Below are positions 17,967-27,613 of a stretch of DNA of 64,000 nt, one piece after another. Location: NCBI GenBank assembly GCA_016788865.1, contig JAEUSB010000003.1, positions 41,277-105,276 of the forward strand. The letters run 5' to 3'. This DNA comes from Leptospirales bacterium. GTDB lineage: Bacteria > Spirochaetota > Leptospiria > Leptospirales > Leptonemataceae. The notes below the pieces were generated by a model. The model did not search any database. It worked only from the letters and a program-made list of their open reading frames with translations, and had not been told where the DNA came from. How positions within the stretch are numbered: position 1 is the stretch's first letter; every line of letters starts with the position of its first letter. A program made the position numbers and the translations under genes.

Positions 17967-19586
17967 ATGCGACCAGGTAGAAAGCACATTCGGTTAGGTA
18001 TCGTTCAGGCACTATCCGCGCTCATTGTACTGGTTGCGGCACATTTCTTTGTGAAGCGTTTTGTCGAGGCGACGGCGTTTTCTCCCGGTTTCTTTATTTA
18101 CGCCCCTGGCGGTGAGTCGCTCGCGTACGAGGAATTTGAAAAGACTTCCGGCCGGAAGGTTGCTTTCGTTGGCAATTCTGTGATGGCGGCCCTCGATTTT
18201 CCGAGGTTACGGAAAGTCATCAAGCGTCATTACGGCGAAGACATCGAAGCCTTTAACTTTGGACGACCAGCCCAGGGTGTGGGCGACTATAGAGTAATCC
18301 TGTCACGAATGGCTGACTTGAAGCCTGACCTGATTGTAATGCAAATCCACGAAATCTCAATTGCCGGTCAGGTGTTTAGAACAAACGTCCGCGGGCAGAT
18401 TGCAAATCGTACAGTTCTGGAACGCGTTGGTCCTGAGTTGTTCCTTGATTCCTATGGCGTCGAGGGCTTTTTTCAATCACCCCTGTACCGGCTTCCGCTT
18501 TATCCGTATCGGGATCCATTTCGTCAGACTCAATTGCAGCGATCCATTTACTTCGGTTCTACGTTAAGCGACGTTCAAAGCCGATTCTGGCGTCATTTGT
18601 TCCAGGGGTCGGATCCTTTCCTGGGGACACCGCAAGACGCACGCAGCAAGCACCAGGAAGCCATTCCCGAACTAGAACCGCGCGACAAGAAAATAAAGGG
18701 ATACGGTATCGAGCTCAATCCGCTTCAAATCAAATTGTTTGAAGATATGCTCGAGGATCTGAAGGCAATGGGTGTACCATATTTCGTCTACCTCCAACCG
18801 GTGCCCCCGGCTATGGCTGACGCTCCCACTGGTGACTTCTTTCGACAGACACTGAGGAAACACAATGTTGAGTTTACGGACATTCGCAACGACTATCCGG
18901 AGAGTCTCTTCACCACAATGGCCGTTCATATGCGCGATTCAAGACACATGTTCGACCTGTTATTCGCAACTCAGCCGGCGGTAAATGTAGGATTCTCTGA
19001 AATAGACTGGAAAGAGGCTGGCCTGACGGTGGCCGTTCGTTCGCGATTTGACCTGCGAAGTTTCGACGAGTATGGAATGTTCAAACAGCTAAACATTGAA
19101 GGCGACCTCAAACGGAGAAACTACTTTCTATTCTCCGGTGACGGGCTGATCAACGTGAGACCAGGTTCACCCGTTCAAATGGATCAGAAGGTTATTTCTG
19201 ATTTTGCCGCCGGGCTGCCTGTTGCCATCGAGGACGAGATGCATTTTTGGGCACCAGCGCGAATAATGGAGAAACTCAAAGTGATTCGTTTCGAGAAAGG
19301 TCCGCCGGCCGCCGATATCGCAGCCTTGAAGCAACTCAGGTTCTATTCTGTTTCCGTTCCAGTAGGAAGAATTTCCGACTTATTTCAGGTCTCAGTGAAT
19401 GGAGAATTCATTCCGGAGCTGGATTCGATGGAGGCTCCCATGAACCACGGCTACTGGCTTGCGGATCGTGCTACGGGCCGGGTCACATTGATCCTTCCGC
19501 GCGGCCACTCGGTCAACAGCGTTCAAGTGTCGTACATCAACCAGGAGCGGGCATTAGGTAGTCGATTGAAAGCGCTTATCAAGTAG
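17967..19586 (+). CDS. SGNH-like (AlgJ/DUF1574-type) partner of the MBOAT acyltransferase
   Basis: A 539-residue protein with one N-terminal membrane helix (about residues 10-28) and a periplasmic body. Block I of the SGNH fold reads FVGNSVMA (about 69-76), with GNS in place of GDS, and a NFGRPAQGVGDY block follows, a pattern seen in AlgJ/AlgX-like acetyltransferases. The last 150 residues form an extra domain rich in beta strands. It sits two bases behind the MBOAT gene. Leptospiral MBOAT genes are often paired with DUF1574-type SGNH proteins, and this may be one. Probable role: final O-acyl transfer to surface glycan. Its 3' end overlaps the facing yfhO copy by 8 bp. Confidence 0.7.
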   Translation: MRPGRKHIRLGIVQALSALIVLVAAHFFVKRFVEATAFSPGFFIYAPGGESLAYEEFEKTSGRKVAFVGNSVMAALDFPRLRKVIKRHYGEDIEAFNFGRPAQGVGDYRVILSRMADLKPDLIVMQIHEISIAGQVFRTNVRGQIANRTVLERVGPELFLDSYGVEGFFQSPLYRLPLYPYRDPFRQTQLQRSIYFGSTLSDVQSRFWRHLFQGSDPFLGTPQDARSKHQEAIPELEPRDKKIKGYGIELNPLQIKLFEDMLEDLKAMGVPYFVYLQPVPPAMADAPTGDFFRQTLRKHNVEFTDIRNDYPESLFTTMAVHMRDSRHMFDLLFATQPAVNVGFSEIDWKEAGLTVAVRSRFDLRSFDEYGMFKQLNIEGDLKRRNYFLFSGDGLINVRPGSPVQMDQKVISDFAAGLPVAIEDEMHFWAPARIMEKLKVIRFEKGPPAADIAALKQLRFYSVSVPVGRISDLFQVSVNGEFIPELDSMEAPMNHGYWLADRATGRVTLILPRGHSVNSVQVSYINQERALGSRLKALIK

Positions 19587-21837
19587 CTCGGGATCGCGCC
19601 ATGAACCATCCTCCAATCAAGCAACCGGCGAGCAAAGCGTACGCAAGTAGCGACAGGATGAAGGTATTTCTGAATCGATCATCCCTGTAGGTGAATTCAA
19701 TTTCATGAACGCCGGGAGGGAGCGGCACAGCGCGGAAAAGAATATTCGCGGCGAGAATGGGGGCTTGTTTTCCATCCACCGTACACTCCCATCCGGGAAA
19801 GAACTTGTCATTCAGGATAAGGAACGCGTTGCCTCTGGTTTCCGTGCGAATTAAGATTCGCTCAGGATCGTCCTTCAAAAACGTTGCTGGTTTGAAAGAA
19901 TCCTCAGGAAACTTTTCCTTTGGTATCAGTTCCATAGTGTCAGGCATCTCAATGATGGTCCCTTTCATCGGATTAAAAGGGGGCTGCATCATCTGAATGC
20001 TTGTTTGGATATCCTGTGATGCGCTGACAACGTTCGAAACATAGGCCCGCGGAAGAGATCCTTGAATGGCGAAAACTTCATAAAGGGGAAGGCCTTCGCC
20101 ATGATATTGGCTTATCAGATTAAAGGCCGCCTCACCTATCCTGGCGCGTAAGAGGTTGATTTTTCGCGAATCCGGGATGGCTCCGGTTCGCGATAGCACA
20201 CTGGAGTTAAGGATCCTTTTGCGCAACTCGTCGGGTTTGGATTTCCATTCCACACTATCAGCGACTACGTGGTTTACGGATGCTGCCTGTAAAAATCGTA
20301 GAGCTACAGGATCGTCTAACGTTTTAAGACTGACCATCGCGTCTCCAAGCCAGACCAAGTCGCGTCGATTAGTCCGAATCGTTTCCGAATAGAGTGAAGC
20401 ATATTCAAAAAACCTGTGAGTATTGGATGGTTCGTACTCAGAGAAGCTCCGGAGTTCCGCCATCATTCCGGCGCGGCGGTAGGGTTCCGTTTGAAATCCG
20501 GTAACTGTGACGAAGCGATGATTGCTGCCCATTGGAATGGCATGCTTTAGATCCTGAATGAAGGTATTCATATAGGGCATTGTATGCAGGAAGGCGTGAG
20601 CCCGGAATCGATTCAATGGCAAAAGGATTGACGCGAGGATTACAGGAACTGCAAAACAGGCGATAACACCGTATGGCTTTCTGATACTCAATAAGGCTTG
20701 AGATAGAACCGCAATGCTGAACGCGCATGGAAAAAGCAAGAGGTAAAGGGCTCGCATGGGCGCGCGAAACGATGATCCAAGGGGATAGGTTTCAAAAACC
20801 CAGGTCGAGAATGGGGTTGCCGGACCCATGACCAAAAGAACGAAAGGAATGGAGCTTATCACCATTGTAAATGAATGCAAGCGCAGGCGTTTCAGTCGAA
20901 ACCAACCGCTCACCAGTCCGCCAAATATCAGCAACGGAATTACATTTAGTACAGGATGCTTGCCTTCAGCGTAGAGCCTTGTGAATATTTCTGACGGTGA
21001 ATAGCCTCCAAATAGATGGAACTGTTCTTTGCTTACCCCGGTGACGCCTCGGATTCCCAACGAAAAGAACTCTGCGGCAGTGAGCACTTGAGGCAAAGCT
21101 ATCAGGACAGAAATCAGGAGAGCGAGAGAGAGGAGCAGTACAATACGAATCGGGTTCTGAAAAATCCGGTCTCTACGCGAGAGGAGTGAAACCACGAATA
21201 CCGCAAAGCAAAGATGCAGTGCGTAGTAGGCGTACTGAGGATAACCTGCGTAAATCAACATTGAAAATGTCAAGGCAAGAAGGCTACTATTGAATAGTAC
21301 AGGGCGCATTGCAAAGACTCGAACTCCGTAAAGGCAAGCCGGAACCCATGCCACGGAGGCGAAAACATTGTGTGAATAGGTCGCAGAAAGAAATTCCACC
21401 GAGAGCAGGACAGACAGGGTTCCAGTGGCCGCCGCCAATGGATGGAGCGAGTAGGTTCGTAGGAAGGCGTAAGTGGCAATGATTGTGAGGAAGAAATGGA
21501 ATAGAATTTCAAGCAGTTGTCCCCATGCAATACCAAACATCAAAGCGGGAAGAAGCCTGGGGGGATAGAGCAGTCTCTGTTGGAGCGTACCGATGACAGG
21601 ATTGCCGGCCGATTGATAAGGGTTCCAGAGGGGAATCTCACCCTTGCTCAATCGATCGTGGAAGTAGCTAACTACCGGAAACTCAAACGAAACATCATCA
21701 TAATTGCGATTGTTCTCCAGGTCTTCGACTGGATCAAACCGAACCAGATCTGAACGAAAGTATATGAAAGCGATGGCAAAAAGCAGCAGCAAGATCGGAC
21801 TTCGCCGAGTATTGCGAAGGAGCTGCGAAACGGACAT
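19579..21837 (-). CDS. YfhO-family GT-C membrane glycosyltransferase (copy 4)
   Basis: Fourth YfhO-like paralogue, 752 residues from the ATG at 21837, which has a GGAGAGC site upstream; the open frame extends 11 codons further. It has a first-loop motif SKGEIPLWNPYQSAGNP, about ten helices, and a C-terminal domain with KFFPGWECTVDG and LPPGVHEIEFTY. With copy 5 it shares the opening RSDxVRFD and the NxxDDVSFE(F/L)P segment, so these two are each other's closest relatives. It overlaps the converging SGNH gene by 8 bp and is divergent from the rfbJ-like gene. Confidence 0.82.
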   Translation of the reverse strand: MSVSQLLRNTRRSPILLLLFAIAFIYFRSDLVRFDPVEDLENNRNYDDVSFEFPVVSYFHDRLSKGEIPLWNPYQSAGNPVIGTLQQRLLYPPRLLPALMFGIAWGQLLEILFHFFLTIIATYAFLRTYSLHPLAAATGTLSVLLSVEFLSATYSHNVFASVAWVPACLYGVRVFAMRPVLFNSSLLALTFSMLIYAGYPQYAYYALHLCFAVFVVSLLSRRDRIFQNPIRIVLLLSLALLISVLIALPQVLTAAEFFSLGIRGVTGVSKEQFHLFGGYSPSEIFTRLYAEGKHPVLNVIPLLIFGGLVSGWFRLKRLRLHSFTMVISSIPFVLLVMGPATPFSTWVFETYPLGSSFRAPMRALYLLLFPCAFSIAVLSQALLSIRKPYGVIACFAVPVILASILLPLNRFRAHAFLHTMPYMNTFIQDLKHAIPMGSNHRFVTVTGFQTEPYRRAGMMAELRSFSEYEPSNTHRFFEYASLYSETIRTNRRDLVWLGDAMVSLKTLDDPVALRFLQAASVNHVVADSVEWKSKPDELRKRILNSSVLSRTGAIPDSRKINLLRARIGEAAFNLISQYHGEGLPLYEVFAIQGSLPRAYVSNVVSASQDIQTSIQMMQPPFNPMKGTIIEMPDTMELIPKEKFPEDSFKPATFLKDDPERILIRTETRGNAFLILNDKFFPGWECTVDGKQAPILAANILFRAVPLPPGVHEIEFTYRDDRFRNTFILSLLAYALLAGCLIGGWFMARSRAT

Positions 21838-21997
21838 AGACGATTGCTCTCCAGGATCATAGCATGACAACTGTTTTTGGCATACTCAAGGAAGGGATGG
21901 CGTGCCCTTGCGGGAGGCGGTCGATTTTATTTCCTCAAATCTCCGAGAATGCTAGTATGTATCACGCATCCGGTGGATTGTGACTGCGGTTTAAACG

Positions 21998-22924
21998 ATG
22001 ACGAAAGGAACGATATTGCTGACCGGGGCATCGGGATTCATAGGCAGTCACATTGCAGAAACGCTCTTGCTAGGGGGGTGGAAGGTTGTGTGCTTGAGAC
22101 GATCGACGTCAAATACCTGGAGACTATCAGCACAACCAAACATCATCTGGCATGACATAGATCTGAATCAGGACCTGGCCCCGCTATTCGTAGAGCATAG
22201 CTTTGATGCTGTGATCCACGCTGCAACGGCTTATGGTAAGAAAGGTGAAGACAATTCTAGCCTGCTGTTCGCAAACGTGTATTTCCCTTTGCGTTTGCTG
22301 GATCTTGCAATCAAGCATCATGTTTCGCTTTTCGTCAGCACAGACACCTTTTTCAAAACAGCGGTGCACAACTATTCGTATATGCAAAACTATACCCTTA
22401 GCAAATCCCATTTTTCCGATTGGATGGCTTTGGCCGGAGACGCAATCAAACTGGTAAGTCTTTCGCTCTTTCAGGTCTACGGTGAACGCGATTCGGACAC
22501 CAAGTTTATTACCAACTTGCTTCTGAAGTTGCAACTCGGAGTGCCCGCAATGGACTTTACCAGGGGTGAGCAAAAGCGAGACTTCATTTATGTGAAAGAT
22601 GTTGCCGCAGCGTATCAGTCCGTCATTGACGCGCGTGCATCTATCAAACCGGGGCTGCATCTCTTTGATGTTGGTACTGGCGCCGAAACCGAGCTCCGGA
22701 AATTTATTGAACTCGCGGCACAGCTGACGGGCTCCAGGACCTGCCTGAACTTTGGGGTAATCCCGTACCTTGCGGATGAGATATTCTCGTCCCGAGCCAA
22801 CGTTGAACCCTTCAAGACTGCTTTCGGTTGGAAGCCCGAGTTTTCTTTGAATGCCGGCCTAAAAAGAACAGTTGATTGGTTTGCCGAGAATGCCCATCTT
22901 TATGCTAGCGTCTCAGGACCCTGA
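21998..22924 (+). CDS. rfbJ: CDP-abequose synthase-like NAD-dependent reductase
   Basis: A 308-residue SDR with TGASGFIGSH (8-17) and the catalytic pair in YTLSK. It resembles Salmonella RfbJ, the CDP-4-keto-3,6-dideoxyhexose C4-reductase, as remembered: LLDLAIKH, STDTFF, a central NYSYMQNYTLSKSHF segment, RGEQKRDFIYVKDV, DVGTGAE, and a C-terminal FGWKPEF. It would finish the pathway started by rfbFGH 17 kb upstream and yield CDP-abequose or a C4 epimer. It stands alone between two yfhO copies on the other strand. Paratose or another dideoxyhexose product cannot be excluded. Confidence 0.75.
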   Translation: MTKGTILLTGASGFIGSHIAETLLLGGWKVVCLRRSTSNTWRLSAQPNIIWHDIDLNQDLAPLFVEHSFDAVIHAATAYGKKGEDNSSLLFANVYFPLRLLDLAIKHHVSLFVSTDTFFKTAVHNYSYMQNYTLSKSHFSDWMALAGDAIKLVSLSLFQVYGERDSDTKFITNLLLKLQLGVPAMDFTRGEQKRDFIYVKDVAAAYQSVIDARASIKPGLHLFDVGTGAETELRKFIELAAQLTGSRTCLNFGVIPYLADEIFSSRANVEPFKTAFGWKPEFSLNAGLKRTVDWFAENAHLYASVSGP

Positions 22925-25181
22925 GACCATTGGCTATCAGGGTTACAAAGAAAATCAGATAACCTACCCCAGAGCCGGCAAGTGCAATCAGCAGAAAACG
23001 GGGTCTATAAAGAAACTCTACGTGATGTTCGCCGGACGTTAGGCGCACAGAGCGGTACAATATGTTGGCGGGTAAAATGGGACTGGGATTGCCATCAACT
23101 CGGCATTCCCAGCCGGGGAAAAACGCATCGTTCAAGACAAGAAAGGAATCACCAGTTGTCCGTGTCCGCACAATGACGTGCTCTGGCTCATCAAGGACGA
23201 ATTCAGCTGGCCGGAATGCATCCGCCAGCGACAGCGTTCCTTGCGCCATTCTGGCATAGTCCTTAAGGTTTTCGGGTTCCTCAATCACAGTTTCTCGAAG
23301 CGGGTTGAAGTCCCCTTTCATTCGCTGGAACGCATCGCCAGCTGATTGCGCAACGTTTATACGATTCGTTGTATAAGCGCGAGGGAGGCTGCCATCGATC
23401 CTGTACACTTCGAATAGCGATTCTAAGTTCTGGATATATGATTGTAGTAATTGCATCTGCATGGGTTCGAGTCTCTGATTCAAGAGATTGGTTAGCCGTG
23501 AATTGGGAATTTCCCCGGATCTACGAAGGGCTGCCACGGAGGACAATTGTGCTTGTTTTTCCGGTGTGAGTTTTGACGAGAAGACTGAATCGGCAATTAC
23601 CCAATTTACTGATGCGGCTTGAAGGAAGGAAATCGTTCTGGAATCCAGGAGCGCGTCGAACGATAACTTAAGATCGCCGAGCCAGACGTCATTGCGGGCT
23701 TGCCGGCGCAATTCTTCCGAAACAAGGTTTGCATAAAGATAAAACCGGTATCCATTTGACGGCTCGTACTCAGATAGGCTGCGGCGTCTGGCCATAAGGC
23801 CGGCTCTGCGATAAGGCTCCGTCTGGAATCCGGTGATACTCGCAAAGCGTTGCTGGCTCCCGGACGGGATCAGGGCCTGCAGGTCACGAACAAAAGCGCC
23901 CATGTAAGGGGCAGAATGCAAGAAAGCATGAGAATGAAATCGCTTATTCGGAAGGAGAAGGAACAACAGGAGCCCAACCGCAACAGGAAAGGATAGCCAT
24001 GCCAGAGATACTCCCTTGATAGCCGGCGTTCTGAGTCTCAAACCACATTGAACCAGTAGACCCATCGCATAGGCACAGGGGAAGAGCATCAGATAAAGCG
24101 CGCGCACCGGCTGTCGGAAAGCATTTCCGAGCGGATAATGGTCGAACATCCATCTCGCAAAAGGTGTATGGGTACCCATCGCAAGGCAGGCGGCGGCGCC
24201 CCCGATCAGCACCATGGTCGCGATGATTAAGCGATGGTTTCGAAATCGAATCCAGCCCACAATAAATCCAACTGGGACCATCGCTGTTATGATATACATA
24301 GGGCCGGGGTCCGTGGACGCGGAGTACATGTAGGCGATCAAGCCTGCCGCAGGATATCCGCCATACTTACTGAACTGTTCAAATGTAACACCTATCGCTC
24401 CGCGAATTCCGAGTCCAAAGAACTCTGCCGCGGCTGCCAATTGTGGAAGCGTAATGAGCACAAACAGGGATGCAGCGATACTCAAGTACATTGCCACACT
24501 TGCAACCTTGGGCCGGAGCCGGGTCCAATACGACACAAGGCCGGCCAGGAAAACTGCAATGCAAAGATGCATCGCGTAATACGCGAACTGCGGGTATCCG
24601 GCATAGATCAGCATCGAGAAAGCCAGCGCGAGGATTACGGATCGTGCCGGGCCTGGTCGGATCAGAAAGAACCGAATGCTCCAGACGCAAACAGGTACCC
24701 AGGAAAGCGTGGCGAAGACGTTATGCGAAAACGTAGTGTAATGAAACTCTGAGGCAAGCAGAACGGAAATTGAACCAACAAAAGCTGCGGGCTGCCGCAA
24801 CCCAAACGACCGCAGCATTGCGAAAGTTCCAAACACGGCCAGAAAGAAGTGGAAAACTATTTCAACCAACTGCCCCCATTCAAGGCCAAGGAGGGCGTAA
24901 AAGACGAGTCGTGGTGGGTACAACAGGCGCTGCTGGAGCGTTCCGATTACCGGATTGCCCGCTGCCTGATACGGGTTCCAGAGCGCCAGTTCACCCTGGG
25001 ACAATCGCTCGTGAAAATAGTGAACCATGGGTAGTTCGAATGAAACGTCGTCGTGATTTGTATTTGTTGCGAAATCAGCCCAGGCATCGAAGCGAACAAT
25101 GTCGGAACGACTGTATAGAAACGCAACGCAGGAAAGCAAAAGCAGCAGCGGGATTCCGTTCCGAAATCGCAGAGAGAACAT
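22905..25181 (-). CDS. YfhO-family GT-C membrane glycosyltransferase (copy 5)
   Basis: Fifth paralogue, 758 residues, intact and starting with ATG. It keeps the first-loop motif SQGELALWNPYQAAGNP, FFPGWECRVDG near residue 690 and LTSGEHHVEFLY. Its opening and its acidic NHDDVSFELP segment are close to copy 4. It is only 16 bp behind copy 6 on the same strand, so copies 6 and 5 form an operon. Its 3' end overlaps the converging rfbJ-like gene by 20 bp. As with the other copies, the sugar and acceptor are not known. Confidence 0.82.
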   Translation of the reverse strand: MFSLRFRNGIPLLLLLSCVAFLYSRSDIVRFDAWADFATNTNHDDVSFELPMVHYFHERLSQGELALWNPYQAAGNPVIGTLQQRLLYPPRLVFYALLGLEWGQLVEIVFHFFLAVFGTFAMLRSFGLRQPAAFVGSISVLLASEFHYTTFSHNVFATLSWVPVCVWSIRFFLIRPGPARSVILALAFSMLIYAGYPQFAYYAMHLCIAVFLAGLVSYWTRLRPKVASVAMYLSIAASLFVLITLPQLAAAAEFFGLGIRGAIGVTFEQFSKYGGYPAAGLIAYMYSASTDPGPMYIITAMVPVGFIVGWIRFRNHRLIIATMVLIGGAAACLAMGTHTPFARWMFDHYPLGNAFRQPVRALYLMLFPCAYAMGLLVQCGLRLRTPAIKGVSLAWLSFPVAVGLLLFLLLPNKRFHSHAFLHSAPYMGAFVRDLQALIPSGSQQRFASITGFQTEPYRRAGLMARRRSLSEYEPSNGYRFYLYANLVSEELRRQARNDVWLGDLKLSFDALLDSRTISFLQAASVNWVIADSVFSSKLTPEKQAQLSSVAALRRSGEIPNSRLTNLLNQRLEPMQMQLLQSYIQNLESLFEVYRIDGSLPRAYTTNRINVAQSAGDAFQRMKGDFNPLRETVIEEPENLKDYARMAQGTLSLADAFRPAEFVLDEPEHVIVRTRTTGDSFLVLNDAFFPGWECRVDGNPSPILPANILYRSVRLTSGEHHVEFLYRPRFLLIALAGSGVGYLIFFVTLIANGLRVLRR

Positions 25182-25197
25182 ATAGCTGGTTCACAGC

Positions 25198-27516
25198 CTA
25201 TGTGCCTTCTGGCAATTGCTTTTTGCTGCTGTGCCTGCGTTTGAAAAACCAGAAGAAGCTCACGAGCAAAATGAACAAGTGTGTGCTGGCTGCTACCATG
25301 CAAGCAGCGAAAAGAACGCCTGGTCTATATGTGAATTCAACCCGATGAGTCCCCGCCGGAAGCCGTATGGCCCGAAACAAGACGTTGGCTGGAAAAATCG
25401 GGGTCTTGTTGCCGTCGACGGTGCATTCCCATCCAGGAAAGAATTTGTCGTTGAGCACCAGAAATGACTCCGCAACAGTTTCCGTGTGCAGAATGATTTG
25501 CTCAGGCAGGTCCACCTCGAACCTCGCTGGTTTCATATGGTCTGTCGGGTGAATTGCGTAGAGCTCGTGCGTCACTCCTGCTGGTAGTTCAAGAATAGTT
25601 GTTGATGCAGGATCAGAGGAATTCTGCAACTTGAGAGCACTGTCCTTCGCGTTGAGGCTGAGCTCGATTCGATTTGAAGTGTAGGCACGCGGCAACGGGT
25701 CGTTGAGTCGAAAAACCTGGTAAAGTGGCAAGGGATTCGCCTGTGCAATGGCAAGCACGGCAGGATCCACTTCCCTGGCCAGGAAGCGGATCATCCGTGA
25801 ATCCGGGATGCTTCCGGCCATTTGAACTGAATCCATACGCGCAATTCTGGCTTTGAGCTGAGGGTCAACATCTCGCCAGAAAACGGCATCCCCCAGTACC
25901 CAGCCAACTGAAGCAGCTCTCAAAAGTCGTATAACGTTAGGATCTGCGAGGGTAGCAAAGCTGATTTCCGTGTTACCCAGCCATACCCATCCGGGATTCT
26001 GGTTGCGAAGTTCTGGCGAAAGGACTCTCGCCAGAAGGTACGAACGGTATGTATTGGCCGGTTCGTAATCGGAAAGGCTGCCCCTTTGGGCAAGCATGCC
26101 GGATTTCTTGTACGGCTCTGTGGCGAATCCAGTAATATTGATAGAGCGCGTGCGGCTGCCCGGTGGCAGGATACTTCCCATGCTTTGAGCAACATCCATG
26201 GCGTAAGGGGATATCTGCAGAAATACTTGCGGCCTAAAATACTTTCCGGGCAAAAGTGATGCGCAAATGATAACGAGCACCACGATTGAACCAAGGTCAT
26301 TCTGGATGCCGGACCGTTTGCGCCACTGTGAAATGATTTGAACGAGGCCACTGGCACAGAGCGAAATGCCGAACGCCGCTATGAACAACAGGATCGCCTT
26401 TGCGCGGAGGGGAACGCGAAATGTTGAACCGAGTGGATAATAATCGTATATCAAGTCCGCGAAAGGTGATGCAGTTCCCATTGCCAGCAATGCGAAAGGT
26501 AACGCTACTAGAAGCATGACGGTCGAAACCTTGCGGTAACGTGCTTGCGTTAGCCCGAACAGAAACCCGGAGAAAACAATGAACGAGATGATGTACGTAG
26601 TTTGATGCCCGGCCAGAACTCTCCAGGCTTCCGGATAGGCCTTCTCCCCGGTAAAGACCAGGGGAATAAGCGTCCAGAAGGGTCGCCCGCCCAAATTTTG
26701 AAACTGCTCCTTTGTGACTCCAACTTCTCCGCGCAGACCTTGCGCGAAGAATTCCGCAGACGACAAGACCTGAGGTCCGGCAAGTAGTGTGAACAAAATT
26801 AGCGATAGCACCAGCGGCCCAAGAAGGTGTCGAGGAATTCGCACCACGGATCTTGTTCGTAGCGGTATGGAGAAAAAGCAAATGATAGCGCAAGCGTGCA
26901 ACGTGTAATACCCGTACTGCGGATACCCGGCATAAACAAGCATGCTGAAGGTAACCCCAACCCAGAGGCCACGCCACAGATTGCCATGGATCGAGAGTCG
27001 CCTGACGCTGAGCACGCACACCGGTACCCAGGCAATCGTCGCAAGAACATTATGCGAATAGCTGCTACCCAGGAATTCCGCAGATAGTAACACAGCGATC
27101 GCGCCAACGGCAGCCGGCCCACTCTTGACCCGGAGCGAACGGAGCATGCCAAAAGTTCCGAAAACACCAAGCGCAATGTGAAATAGTATCTCAATCCACT
27201 GGCCGTGTTCAACCCCCAAGAGTAGCGTAAAGATTAACCGCGGAGGGTACAGCAATCTTGCTTCGAGCGTGCCAATCGTTGGATTCCCCGCTGATTGATA
27301 CGGATTCCATAAGGCCAGTTCCCCTTTAGCAAGCCGTTCGTTGAACATCTTTTGCATTGGAAAATCGTACGAGACGTCATCATATTCAACGCGTTCGAAT
27401 AATTCAAAGAGGGGTTCCTCGCGAAGCAGGTTTGATCGGCTGACCAGGAAGAGCGCAATTGCGGAAATGATTACAAGGAACCAGACCCTGTGTTGTGTCA
27501 GATCTGGAAACTTCAT
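25198..27516 (-). CDS. YfhO-family GT-C membrane glycosyltransferase (copy 6)
   Basis: Sixth paralogue, 772 residues from the ATG at 27516; the open frame begins at a TTG at 27549. It has the motifs AKGELALWNPYQSAGNP, KFFPGWECTVDG and LPAGTHRVEFTY, about a dozen helices and an intact C-terminal domain. It leads the copy 6-copy 5 operon and is divergent from the GT2-SGNH operon, so the roughly 100 bp between them should hold promoters for both. No clear consensus was found there. Confidence 0.82.
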   Translation of the reverse strand: MKFPDLTQHRVWFLVIISAIALFLVSRSNLLREEPLFELFERVEYDDVSYDFPMQKMFNERLAKGELALWNPYQSAGNPTIGTLEARLLYPPRLIFTLLLGVEHGQWIEILFHIALGVFGTFGMLRSLRVKSGPAAVGAIAVLLSAEFLGSSYSHNVLATIAWVPVCVLSVRRLSIHGNLWRGLWVGVTFSMLVYAGYPQYGYYTLHACAIICFFSIPLRTRSVVRIPRHLLGPLVLSLILFTLLAGPQVLSSAEFFAQGLRGEVGVTKEQFQNLGGRPFWTLIPLVFTGEKAYPEAWRVLAGHQTTYIISFIVFSGFLFGLTQARYRKVSTVMLLVALPFALLAMGTASPFADLIYDYYPLGSTFRVPLRAKAILLFIAAFGISLCASGLVQIISQWRKRSGIQNDLGSIVVLVIICASLLPGKYFRPQVFLQISPYAMDVAQSMGSILPPGSRTRSINITGFATEPYKKSGMLAQRGSLSDYEPANTYRSYLLARVLSPELRNQNPGWVWLGNTEISFATLADPNVIRLLRAASVGWVLGDAVFWRDVDPQLKARIARMDSVQMAGSIPDSRMIRFLAREVDPAVLAIAQANPLPLYQVFRLNDPLPRAYTSNRIELSLNAKDSALKLQNSSDPASTTILELPAGVTHELYAIHPTDHMKPARFEVDLPEQIILHTETVAESFLVLNDKFFPGWECTVDGNKTPIFPANVLFRAIRLPAGTHRVEFTYRPGVLFAACMVAASTHLFILLVSFFWFFKRRHSSKKQLPEGT

Positions 27517-27613
27517 CTCTCTGATTCTCTTTAAACTCTCTCGCCGCAACTTTTTTTCATTGTTATCCGCCTTGCAGTGACGGTTATTTCAAGGTTGACA
27601 TAGGGGCTGTCGC

